Assembly: GCA_002476905.1 (NCBI GenBank)
Contig: DLND01000142.1
Location: 1-14,773, forward strand
Source of the DNA: Flavobacteriales bacterium UBA7519
GTDB lineage: Bacteria; Bacteroidota; Bacteroidia; Flavobacteriales; Weeksellaceae
Length of the DNA stretch: 14,773 nucleotides
Direction: 5' to 3'
Shown one piece after another: positions 7,994-14,773 of the stretch (the stretch's first letter is position 1; every line of letters begins with the position of its first letter). The notes beneath the pieces were generated by a model. The model made no database searches and was not told the origin of the DNA. It saw nothing but the letters and a program-made list of their open reading frames with translations. The position numbers were made by a program, and so were the translations under genes.

Positions 7994-8009
7994 TACTCAA
8001 ATTTCCTTG

Positions 8010-9929
8010 ATGAAATATTTATCGATTATATTCATTGTTTTTGGTGTTTTTGTAAATGCCCAGCAAGTCAACAAAACAGATGCAAACAAAATATCCGACA
8101 CGCTCAAAGTTGATTCTGGAGTAAAAGATTCTTTAGAGATCTACAAGCCTACAATCAATGATTATCTAGTCAAGAAAAGATTTTCTGAAAAGAAAGTTTT
8201 TGACACCACTTTTGCTATAAAGAAATCTTACATATTTACACAGTACAACAAGAAGGATAATTTCGGAAAAATACAATATGCGAATATCGGATCGGGTTTT
8301 CAAAATTTGGTTTATGAAAAAAATACTGAACAAAATCTGACACTGCTTCCAGAAAACAAATCTTTTTTTATTTTAGGTGAGAATGATATCAACTACTACG
8401 ATGTAAAAACGCCAACAACTACATTTTTCTACAATAATGCGATGAAAAATGGTGGACAATTACAAACGACATATACTCAGAATGTCGGCAAAAATTTCAA
8501 CTTTGCAATAGAATATATGGGACTGAGGTCTCAGGGACTTTACAGAAATAGCTTGGCTTCCAGTAATAATACAGTTTTCAGCGCGCATTATATTTCGAAA
8601 AATAACAAATACGAAGCTTATGCGCATTACATTCATCAGAATGTCAATAACCAAGAGAATGGAGGAATTGCAGATTTGGACGTTTTTTTAGGAGGCGATT
8701 CAAGATTCAATAACCGCCAAAATCTTGAAACCAATCTCTCAGGCGCCGAATCGCGATATGGTTACAGAAGATATTATTTCAGTCAAGAGTTCGCGCCTTT
8801 TGATCCAGCGAAATATCCATTTAAACTGAGACATACCATTTTTCATCAGGGAAATAAATATTATTTCTCTGAGACATCAACCAATGTCGATTTCTTTGGG
8901 GGTACAGATATAACAGATTTTCCGTTAACAAATAAAAAGTTTTCCAACAATCTTAGCAACACCTTTAGTTTGGTCTGGGACAATGACAAATTTAAGCTGG
9001 ATGCAGGTTTTCGCCATCAGACTATAGATTTTGGGAATAAAAATACGTTTGCGACACTCAATATTCCAGGTTATTTCAAGGAGCAGAGATTTGGCGCAGT
9101 GGGTAATTTGCAAATCAAATTGTTAGACAAAATCCAACTGAAATCGTTTTTAGAAATTTCCAAAGGAACAGAATTTGGTAATTATATCAAAACCACCAAT
9201 GAGTTAGTTTTTGAACCCATTAAAGATTATTTGGTAGAAGGTCGAGTTAACTTCCAATCGGCTTATCCTAGTTTCAATTATCTTGTCAATTCTTCACACT
9301 ATCTCAACTACAATTATTATCTACAAAACCCGAATAACGAAGCAGTTACCCAAATCGGAGGAACTTTAAGATTAGCAAAATGGTTCAACACGCAACTTTT
9401 TGTAGATTATTTCAGAATCGATAATTACACTTATTTTGATAATTCAGCGATGCCACAACAGAGTTCATCTTCGCTCAATATCTCTCAGATTGGAGGCGAG
9501 ACAACTTTGAAATATGGCAAATTCAATTTCAACGGAAAAGTGCTTTTCCAAAAAGCTTTGACCAATGACAATTTGTTGCCAATGCCAGATTTCATCGGAA
9601 GATTGAATATTTATTATCAAGCACCGGCGTTCAAAAAAGCAGCAGAAATCCAAGCTGGTGTGAAATTATATTACTTCACCATATTTGCATCCCGAGAGTT
9701 TTCGCCAATTCTCAACGAATATATTTTGCCGGGAACCAACCCGTATTCCATTGGTGGACAGCCGATTGCTGACATCTTTTTCAATATGAAAGTCAAAAGA
9801 ATGTTTTTCTACGTAGAAGGTCAGCATATTAACCAGACTTTTATGCAGAACAAATCTTTCACAGCGCCAAATTACCCTATTTATGATTTCCGATTGAATT
9901 TGGGCGTGGTTTGGTATCTTTTCCATTAA
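8010..9929 (+). CDS. Putative porin (Porin_10-type outer-membrane beta-barrel)
   Basis: Predicted outer-membrane beta-barrel of the Bacteroidetes putative porin family; substrate unknown. The ATG at 8010 gives 639 residues (an adjacent in-frame TTG at 8007 adds one). A signal peptide is plain: MKYLSIIFIVFGVFVNA, cleavage near residue 17-18, then a polar start QQVNKTD. The mature part is rich in aromatic and Asn/Gln residues with alternating strands (for example NFAIEYMGLRSQGLYRNS and NKYEAYAHYIHQN), and the last strand ends in an aromatic (LGVVWYLFH), as in many barrels. Family-like blocks include NDINYYDVKTPTTTFFYNN and ENGGIADLDVF. There is no SusC-type plug and no type IX secretion tail. 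It appears to stand alone: a terminator and promoter box precede it and a repeat element follows 18 bases after its stop. Confidence 0.82.
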   Translation: MKYLSIIFIVFGVFVNAQQVNKTDANKISDTLKVDSGVKDSLEIYKPTINDYLVKKRFSEKKVFDTTFAIKKSYIFTQYNKKDNFGKIQYANIGSGFQNLVYEKNTEQNLTLLPENKSFFILGENDINYYDVKTPTTTFFYNNAMKNGGQLQTTYTQNVGKNFNFAIEYMGLRSQGLYRNSLASSNNTVFSAHYISKNNKYEAYAHYIHQNVNNQENGGIADLDVFLGGDSRFNNRQNLETNLSGAESRYGYRRYYFSQEFAPFDPAKYPFKLRHTIFHQGNKYYFSETSTNVDFFGGTDITDFPLTNKKFSNNLSNTFSLVWDNDKFKLDAGFRHQTIDFGNKNTFATLNIPGYFKEQRFGAVGNLQIKLLDKIQLKSFLEISKGTEFGNYIKTTNELVFEPIKDYLVEGRVNFQSAYPSFNYLVNSSHYLNYNYYLQNPNNEAVTQIGGTLRLAKWFNTQLFVDYFRIDNYTYFDNSAMPQQSSSSLNISQIGGETTLKYGKFNFNGKVLFQKALTNDNLLPMPDFIGRLNIYYQAPAFKKAAEIQAGVKLYYFTIFASREFSPILNEYILPGTNPYSIGGQPIADIFFNMKVKRMFFYVEGQHINQTFMQNKSFTAPNYPIYDFRLNLGVVWYLFH

Positions 9930-9947
9930 TTTTGTTAGAATAATTAT

Positions 9948-10057
9948 GGCAGCTTTATCCGCCTTCCGTTCCCAAACCTAACGAAGTGGTTCGACGAAGT
10001 CAATCTTTTTACTTTTAAGCAAAAAAGCAAAAAGGATTTCCACTCAAGTCGGGCTGC
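9948..10057 (+). repeat. Dispersed intergenic repeat element, copy 1 (about 110 bases)
   Basis: The element begins GGCAGCTTTATCCGCCTTCC, and those 20 bases recur with one difference at 14754-14773. The outer ends carry GCAGC (9949-9953) and GCTGC (10053-10057) as short inverted repeats. Inside is a 13-pair stem (10004-10016 with 10023-10035, one mismatch and one G-T pair) around a 6-base loop, plus CGAA-GTGG-TTCG at 9982-9993. It has no open frame and no transposase. It starts 18 bases after the porin stop codon. The right boundary is inferred from the inverted ends only, since the second copy is cut off. Confidence 0.7.
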
Positions 10058-10065
10058 AGATTCAG

Positions 10066-10104
10066 TAAAAAATCTAATATCTAAAGTCTAAAATCTAACT
10101 TCTA
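10066..10104 (+). repeat. Reiterated AATCTAA-like tract before bshC
   Basis: Imperfect copies of a heptamer-like unit, AATCTAA / TATCTAA / AGTCTAA / AATCTAA, run up to four bases before the bshC ATG at 10108. The tract has no Shine-Dalgarno sequence and would leave the start codon unstructured. Confidence 0.6.
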
Positions 10105-10107
10105 GTT

Positions 10108-11682
10108 ATGACCATTGATTTCCAAAATATAAACAGTATTCCGCAACTTGTAAAAGACTTTTTGAAGAAAAATCTGGACGGATTCCAGGGAAAGGTTTTT
10201 GACTTGGAGAACTTCAAAAATCAGATCACTGAAAAACAAAATTCTTATTCTGATGACAAGAGAGAAATTCTTTACAATACGATTTTTTCACAGAATCAGG
10301 AAGAGCAGATGTCTCCAAAACAATTGGATTATCTGTTTTCTCTGAAAGATAAAAATACCTTCACTATTACAACTGGGCATCAGCTCAATCTCTTTACAGG
10401 TCCTGTTTTTTTTATTTATAAAATTTTGCAGACCATCAAAACTGCAGAGTTCTTAACATCCAATTTCCCAGAACATAATTTTGTTCCCGTTTTTTGGATG
10501 GCGACGGAAGACCACGATTTTGACGAAATCAATCATTTTAAAACCAGAGCGCATTATTACGAAATCAAAGGTAAAGCTGGCGGAGATGTTGGAAATATTA
10601 AAATTGATGATGTTTTTTTCATTCAGGAATTTGAGAAAGAATTCAAAGATTATCTCTATGGAACTGAACTGATTATGTGGATCAAAAATGCCTACAAAAA
10701 AGGTAAAACACATACACAGGCCATTCGATATCTGGTGAATCAATTGTTTTCAGATTACGGTTTGTTGACCCTTGATGGAAACGAAAAAGAACTTAAAAAT
10801 CAGGTTAAAGATATTTTCAGAAAAGAATTATTATCCAACAATCTTTTTGAAGCTACAAAACAACAAAGAGAATTTCTTGAAAAAGAATATCACAAAGTTC
10901 AGGTCAATCCAAGAGAAATTAATCTATTTTATCTAACAGAAACCAGAAATCGAATCGACAAAATCAACGATGATTACTTCATAATAGACACCGATTTGAA
11001 GTTTTCTCAGGAAGAAATTTTAGCCGAGCTGGAAAATAATCCAGAGAAATTCAGTCCTAATGCAGTTCTTCGTCCTGCTTATCAGGAAACAATTATGCCG
11101 AATCTGGCTTACGTTGGCGGAAACGCTGAGATAATGTATTGGATTGAGTTGAAAGATTATTTCGAATCCATTAATCTTCCATTCCCCCTTTTGATTCCGA
11201 GAAACTCGATGTTATTTCTGGAACAAAAAACGATGGGAAAAATAGAGAAAGCAGGATTGAGTATAAAAGATTTCTTCGGGAATTTTGCAGAAGTCATCAA
11301 TCAAAAAATATTAGACAACAACGAAATCAAATCGCTTCTTGAACAGAAAGAACAAGATTTGATTAAATCGTTTTCAGATATAAAAACAAAGGCAGAACAA
11401 ACGGATAAAACGTTTGTAAACCTTGTAAATGCAGAAGAAACTCGACAACTGAAATCTTTCAAAAGAATGCAAAAACGTCTTTTAAAGGCTGAAAAAATAA
11501 AACAATCTGAGAAGTTTGATCAGATGCAGAATTTATTTTTGAAAGTTCATCCGGGCGGGACTTGGCAGGAAAGAGTATTCAATTTCAGCGTGTTCTACGC
11601 AGATTTTGGCAAACAATGGATTGCCGACAGTTATCAGTTAATGGATGTTCAAAAATCGGAATTGATTATTTCGCTCATTTAA
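10108..11682 (+). CDS. bshC: Putative cysteine ligase BshC (bacillithiol biosynthesis)
   Basis: Thought to add cysteine to glucosaminyl-malate, the last step in making the thiol bacillithiol, a redox buffer in Bacteroidetes and Firmicutes. The 524-residue length is close to the family norm. Diagnostic motifs are TTGHQLNLFTGPVFFIYKI (88-106), FWMATEDHDFDEINHF (129-144), LRPAYQETIMPNLAYVGG (321-338), LIPRNSM (362-368) and HPGGTWQERVFNF (481-493). A charged helical stretch at about 395-475 fits the coiled-coil insertion known from BshC structures. bshA and bshB are not in the window, so the pathway must be completed elsewhere. It is preceded by a repeat element and a reiterated AT-rich tract and followed after 37 bases by the LysM gene. 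The identification is strong; the exact reaction of BshC is less firmly shown biochemically than its genetic role. Confidence 0.95.
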   Translation: MTIDFQNINSIPQLVKDFLKKNLDGFQGKVFDLENFKNQITEKQNSYSDDKREILYNTIFSQNQEEQMSPKQLDYLFSLKDKNTFTITTGHQLNLFTGPVFFIYKILQTIKTAEFLTSNFPEHNFVPVFWMATEDHDFDEINHFKTRAHYYEIKGKAGGDVGNIKIDDVFFIQEFEKEFKDYLYGTELIMWIKNAYKKGKTHTQAIRYLVNQLFSDYGLLTLDGNEKELKNQVKDIFRKELLSNNLFEATKQQREFLEKEYHKVQVNPREINLFYLTETRNRIDKINDDYFIIDTDLKFSQEEILAELENNPEKFSPNAVLRPAYQETIMPNLAYVGGNAEIMYWIELKDYFESINLPFPLLIPRNSMLFLEQKTMGKIEKAGLSIKDFFGNFAEVINQKILDNNEIKSLLEQKEQDLIKSFSDIKTKAEQTDKTFVNLVNAEETRQLKSFKRMQKRLLKAEKIKQSEKFDQMQNLFLKVHPGGTWQERVFNFSVFYADFGKQWIADSYQLMDVQKSELIISLI

Positions 11683-11693
11683 ATTGAAAGCAT

Positions 11694-11701
11694 TATTTTT
11701 G
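11694..11701 (+). promoter_or_regulatory. Candidate -7 box of the LysM protein gene
   Basis: TATTTTTG in the 37-base gap after bshC matches the Bacteroidetes -7 consensus TAnnTTTG and would give a leader of about 12 bases before the ATG at 11720. No clear TTG is found at the right distance upstream, inside the end of bshC, so the gene may also be read from bshC transcripts. Confidence 0.5.
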
Positions 11702-11719
11702 TAACATTATATAAAAAGG

Positions 11720-13714
11720 ATGATTAAAAAGATTTTCATTTTATCAGGACTTATCGGCTTTTTAGGGCTTTCAGCACAGAAAACCCACACGGTTGCACCA
11801 AAAGAAACGCCTTATGGAATTTCTAAACAATACGGCATCACGATTGATGAATTGTACCAATTAAATCCTTCCAAAAGAGACGGCGGTCTTAAAATTGGCG
11901 ATATCATCGTGGTTTCAAAAGGTGGTAGCAGTTCAAAAGCAGTCGCTTCTACGTCTGCTTCGGCGACTTCTGTAGCTAAAACAGGCAAGACGGGAACCAT
12001 TACTTTGCAGCCAAAGCAAACGATTTACGGAATCACAAAACAATATCAAATTTCTGAGTCCGAACTTAGAAAACTGAATCCTGAATTGGATTCTCATATG
12101 AAAATCGGAGACAAAATCATTTTGCCGTTAGATAATATTCAGAAATTTGGTGGTTCTGCGCCTGTAACTTCAGTTGTTCAAAGTACAAAAACATCAACTC
12201 CAGCAAAATCTGCAGATGTGCAGACAGTAACTAAAAACGAAACGGCTTCTTCCGACAAGGGTTTATACGTAGTTCAGGCAAAAGATAATTATTATAAAAT
12301 ATCGAGACAATTCAACCTGACACAGAAACAATTATTTGCTTTGAATCCAGGATTGGAAACAACCGGTTTGAAACCGGGAGAAGCGATTAGAGTTTCTGAT
12401 GCAAATACTATTTCTGTATCTTCAGAAGGTATTCAAGTTCAAGATAATTCTAATAGCAATTCAAGTTCTGCACCGGTAACGGAAACTACAAGATCTGCCC
12501 CAGCGAAAAACTCTTCTAACACATTGCCTGCCGAAGATGATTATGTGACTTACACCGTTCAGAATGGCGACACGATGTTCAGTATTATGAGCCGATTTAA
12601 TGTAACATTGGATCAGTTGATCTCATTAAATCCCAATCTTGCCGACGGTTTGAAAGCAGGAATGACTCTGAAAATCAAAAAGCAAGACCCGATGTATTCT
12701 AAGAAAAGCGGTGATGTTTTGAGTGTGGTTTTGATGTTACCTTTCGGGTTTGATGCTAATGATGCGAAGTACAGAACAATGTCTATGGATTTCTTGACGG
12801 GTGCAAAACTTGCAGCTGAGAGAAACGCAACTAACGGACAAAAACTGGACATCAAAGTTGTAGATGCAGGAAATGAAACGACTTTCAAAAATAGTCTCTC
12901 TCAACTGAATCCTGAAAATACAGACTTGATAATTGGGCCTTTTTTCAAATCGAATGTTCTTGAAGTTCTGAGATTTGTGAATGATAAAAAAATTCCTGTA
13001 GTTGCACCTTTTGCGAATTCAGAAGACCTTTTTGATTACAGCAATCTGATTATCATCGAAACTGAAAATTCGGTTTATTCTGATAGAATTGTAAAAGAAG
13101 TGGGTCAGGTTTATCAAGACCAAAAAATTTATATCGTTGCAGATAATTCCAAAGCAAATGCGAACGCTATCAAAGCTGGATTGGAAAAATCATTGTCAAA
13201 ACCTAATGTTGTTATTGTTAATTCTTCATCCGAAATTCAGTTAGAAAATAATATGATGACGGGACAATCTGTTCCTGTGATTGCTGTTTTAGCTGATGAT
13301 GACGAATCTGCAGGTGCTGCTTTTGCATCAAAAGTTATAGCTCTTGGAAAACAAACAGAAGGCGTGAAAGCGTTCAGTATGTTCTACAGCCCAAGTTTTG
13401 AAAAAAATGTAGACGATCTTTCGAAAGCAAGTCTAGTTTATCTGATGGACAGAAAAATAAACTACGACGGCGATTTTGAAAAACAAATTCTTGCAGCTTA
13501 CAAAGGCAAATATTGCAAAACTCCTTCAAAATATGCCGTAATCGGTTTCGACGTGATGAACGATATGTTGACAAGAGAAAACAAAAAAGGAGAAATTTTC
13601 AAACAAATCGGAAAATCGCAAACACAGTTGGCTACAAAATTCGAGTTTGTAAGGACAAAACCAAATGGTGCTTACATCAATAATGGCTACAGAGTGGTGA
13701 GATTAATGCAATAA
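11720..13714 (+). CDS. Secreted protein with four LysM domains and a periplasmic-binding-protein-like domain
   Basis: Predicted to be exported and to bind peptidoglycan. Its 664 residues begin with a signal peptide (MIKKIFILSGLIGFLGLSA, cleavage near residue 19-20). Four LysM modules follow at about 23-65, 94-135, 183-225 and 277-319, each with the core pattern of a start strand, (Y/F)xI...(Q/R)(Y/F), a LNP turn and (K/L)xG at the end. They are joined by Ser/Thr/Ala/Asn-rich linkers. From about 334 to 664 it has a type I periplasmic-binding fold: SVVLMLPFGFD, LDIKVVDAGNE, TDLIIGPFFKSNVLEVL, KKIPVVAPFANSED and KIYIVADNS. Such proteins are often labelled amino-acid ABC-transporter binding proteins, but no transporter gene is nearby, and a wall-synthesis regulator resembling LpoA is an alternative. 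That role is inference. It has its own promoter-like box and lies between bshC and fabD. Confidence 0.88.
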   Translation: MIKKIFILSGLIGFLGLSAQKTHTVAPKETPYGISKQYGITIDELYQLNPSKRDGGLKIGDIIVVSKGGSSSKAVASTSASATSVAKTGKTGTITLQPKQTIYGITKQYQISESELRKLNPELDSHMKIGDKIILPLDNIQKFGGSAPVTSVVQSTKTSTPAKSADVQTVTKNETASSDKGLYVVQAKDNYYKISRQFNLTQKQLFALNPGLETTGLKPGEAIRVSDANTISVSSEGIQVQDNSNSNSSSAPVTETTRSAPAKNSSNTLPAEDDYVTYTVQNGDTMFSIMSRFNVTLDQLISLNPNLADGLKAGMTLKIKKQDPMYSKKSGDVLSVVLMLPFGFDANDAKYRTMSMDFLTGAKLAAERNATNGQKLDIKVVDAGNETTFKNSLSQLNPENTDLIIGPFFKSNVLEVLRFVNDKKIPVVAPFANSEDLFDYSNLIIIETENSVYSDRIVKEVGQVYQDQKIYIVADNSKANANAIKAGLEKSLSKPNVVIVNSSSEIQLENNMMTGQSVPVIAVLADDDESAGAAFASKVIALGKQTEGVKAFSMFYSPSFEKNVDDLSKASLVYLMDRKINYDGDFEKQILAAYKGKYCKTPSKYAVIGFDVMNDMLTRENKKGEIFKQIGKSQTQLATKFEFVRTKPNGAYINNGYRVVRLMQ

Positions 13715-13862
13715 TTATAGTTGATAAGTGATGAAATCGGAGATTCGATGAAGTCAATGGTGATTGATTCAGGATTCGTAGTTTCAACTTTAGAAATAAA
13801 ATAAAATTAAAAACATTGATGATATAATCATTTATTATTCATCAATTATCATTTATAAATAT
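13715..13862. other. Non-coding leader region of fabD with AT-rich reiterations
   Basis: These 148 bases hold no convincing gene. Positions 13744-13758 match the core of the dispersed element (9990-10004) at 14 of 15 bases. The last part (about 13817-13860) is built from repeated TCATTTAT-like pieces and ends in TTATCATTTATAAAT, which also precedes nusA. No TAnnTTTG promoter box was found, so the fabD promoter is not placed. Confidence 0.5.
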
Positions 13863-14738
13863 ATGAAAGCACTTGTATTTCCTGGGCAGGGTTCACAGTT
13901 TGTCGGGATGGGAAAAGAACTTTACGATTCCCGAAAAGATGTGAAAGACCTGATGGATTCTGCCAACGATATTCTTGGTTTTGATATTGTATCTGTGATG
14001 TTCAACGGGACGGATGAAGACCTTAAAAAAACCAGCGTAACTCAGCCTGCTATTTTTCTACACTCAGTTGCTGCTGTAAAAGTAGCGAACGGTTTGGGTG
14101 CAGAAATGGTTGCCGGACATTCTTTGGGCGAGTTTTCTGCTTTAGTTGCCAATGGTGTTTTGTCTTTTGAAGACGGATTGAAATTGGTTTCCGAAAGAGC
14201 ACAAGCAATGCAAATGGCTTGCGATATTAATCCAAGTTCTATGGCGGCTATTCTTGGTCTGGAGGATGCAAAAGTTGAAGAAATCTGTGCCGAAATAGAA
14301 GGAATTGTTGTTCCTGCAAACTACAACTGTCCTGGGCAATTGGTAATTTCTGGAGAAACAGTTGCTGTTGAAAAAGCTTGCGAAGCTTTGAAAGCAGCTG
14401 GTGCAAAAAGAGCTTTGTTGCTGCCTGTAAATGGGGCTTTCCATTCGCCATTGATGATGCCGGCTCAAGAAAGATTGGCTGCAGCGATAGAGAAAACCAA
14501 ATTCCGTAAAGCAACAATTCCGGTTTATCAGAACATAACAACAACTGCAGTTTCTGACCCGGAAGAAATCAAGAAAAATTTGATTGCTCAGTTGACTGGT
14601 CCTGTAAAATGGACTCAGAGTGTGCAGAATATGATAAAAGATGGAGCCAATAATTTTATAGAAGTTGGCCCAGGAAAAACGCTTCAAGGTTTGATTAAGA
14701 AAATTAATCCGGAAGTAACTGTTGCATCTGCTATCTAA
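13863..14738 (+). CDS. fabD: Malonyl-CoA:acyl-carrier-protein transacylase
   Basis: Transfers malonyl groups from coenzyme A to acyl carrier protein, feeding type II fatty-acid elongation in the cytoplasm. The protein has 291 residues, close to the family norm, and starts MKALVFPGQGSQFVGMG with the conserved PGQGSQ at 7-12. The nucleophile Ser87 lies in GHSLGE (85-90), the carboxylate-binding Arg112 in SERAQAMQ, and the catalytic His194 in GAFHSPLM. TGPVKW (245-250) and EVGPGKTLQGLIKK (267-280) close the fold. All key residues are present. The ATG at 13863 is preceded by an A/T-rich tract without a Shine-Dalgarno sequence. No other fatty-acid synthesis gene is adjacent in the window, and the 148-base gap before it suggests a separate transcript. 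A copy of the dispersed element begins 15 bases after its stop. Confidence 0.97.
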   Translation: MKALVFPGQGSQFVGMGKELYDSRKDVKDLMDSANDILGFDIVSVMFNGTDEDLKKTSVTQPAIFLHSVAAVKVANGLGAEMVAGHSLGEFSALVANGVLSFEDGLKLVSERAQAMQMACDINPSSMAAILGLEDAKVEEICAEIEGIVVPANYNCPGQLVISGETVAVEKACEALKAAGAKRALLLPVNGAFHSPLMMPAQERLAAAIEKTKFRKATIPVYQNITTTAVSDPEEIKKNLIAQLTGPVKWTQSVQNMIKDGANNFIEVGPGKTLQGLIKKINPEVTVASAI

Positions 14739-14753
14739 GAATAGAATTATTAG

Positions 14754-14773
14754 GGCAGCTTAATCCGCCTTCC
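14754..14773 (+). repeat. Dispersed intergenic repeat element, copy 2 (cut by window edge)
   Basis: GGCAGCTTAATCCGCCTTCC matches the first 20 bases of the element at 9948-9967 with one difference, in the same orientation and again directly after a stop codon (fabD). Only the left end is visible. Confidence 0.75.

Noticed and set aside
7895..8113. 72-codon plus-strand open frame before the porin gene
   Set aside because: It crosses a terminator hairpin and overlaps the porin signal-peptide region in another frame; composition is that of translated AT-rich non-coding DNA.
9948..10057. Interpretation of the repeat as an insertion sequence or CRISPR unit
   Set aside because: No transposase frame, only 5-base inverted ends, no visible target duplication, and no regularly spaced repeats with spacers.
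13748..13804. 18-codon open frame (MKSMVIDSG...) in the fabD leader
   Set aside because: Very short, no start signal or motif, and it overlaps the possible repeat remnant; no reason to call a gene.
14142..14687. 181-codon open frame antisense to fabD
   Set aside because: It lies wholly inside the well-supported fabD gene, and its translation is Cys/Phe/Ser-rich with no recognisable domain; a reverse-frame shadow.

Overview
The window looks like a chromosomal segment of a low-GC Flavobacteriia bacterium, most likely Chryseobacterium or a close relative in the Weeksellaceae. This rests on several things seen together: Bacteroidetes-type promoter boxes (TAnnTTTG, one with a well-placed upstream TTG), start codons mostly preceded by A/T-rich sequence without a Shine-Dalgarno motif, a Bacteroidetes-type putative porin, BshC of bacillithiol synthesis, and a flavobacterial-looking dispersed intergenic repeat. 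The genus is an inference from protein flavour, not a computed assignment.

Left arm (1-2739, minus strand): a leftward operon for nucleotide-sugar precursors, ugd -> rfbB -> rfbA, with gaps of 29 and 25 bases. It makes UDP-glucuronate and dTDP-4-keto-6-deoxyglucose, the latter on the way to dTDP-L-rhamnose, for surface polysaccharide. rfbA is cut by the window edge; rfbC, rfbD and glycosyltransferases are not in view.

Centre (2740-7699, plus strand): a compact divergent promoter region, then the transcription/translation operon rimP-nusA-infB, closed by a strong intrinsic terminator. Between the rimP promoter and the rimP start codon lies a terminator-like hairpin with a GCAA tetraloop and a T-run. 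It is a candidate attenuator and the most interesting regulatory signal here.

Right arm (7700-14773, plus strand): a 356-base AT-rich gap with a second terminator-like hairpin just before a Porin_10-type outer-membrane barrel gene; a roughly 110-base repeat element; bshC; a secreted protein with four LysM domains fused to a periplasmic-binding-protein-like domain; and fabD of fatty-acid synthesis. Twenty bases of a second copy of the repeat element start 15 bases after fabD and run off the window.

No tRNA, rRNA, CRISPR array, transposase, phage gene, toxin-antitoxin pair or defence system was seen. The coding content is mostly core housekeeping. The unusual material is in the intergenic DNA: the rimP leader hairpin, the pre-porin terminator, the dispersed element, and reiterated AT-rich tracts directly in front of start codons.
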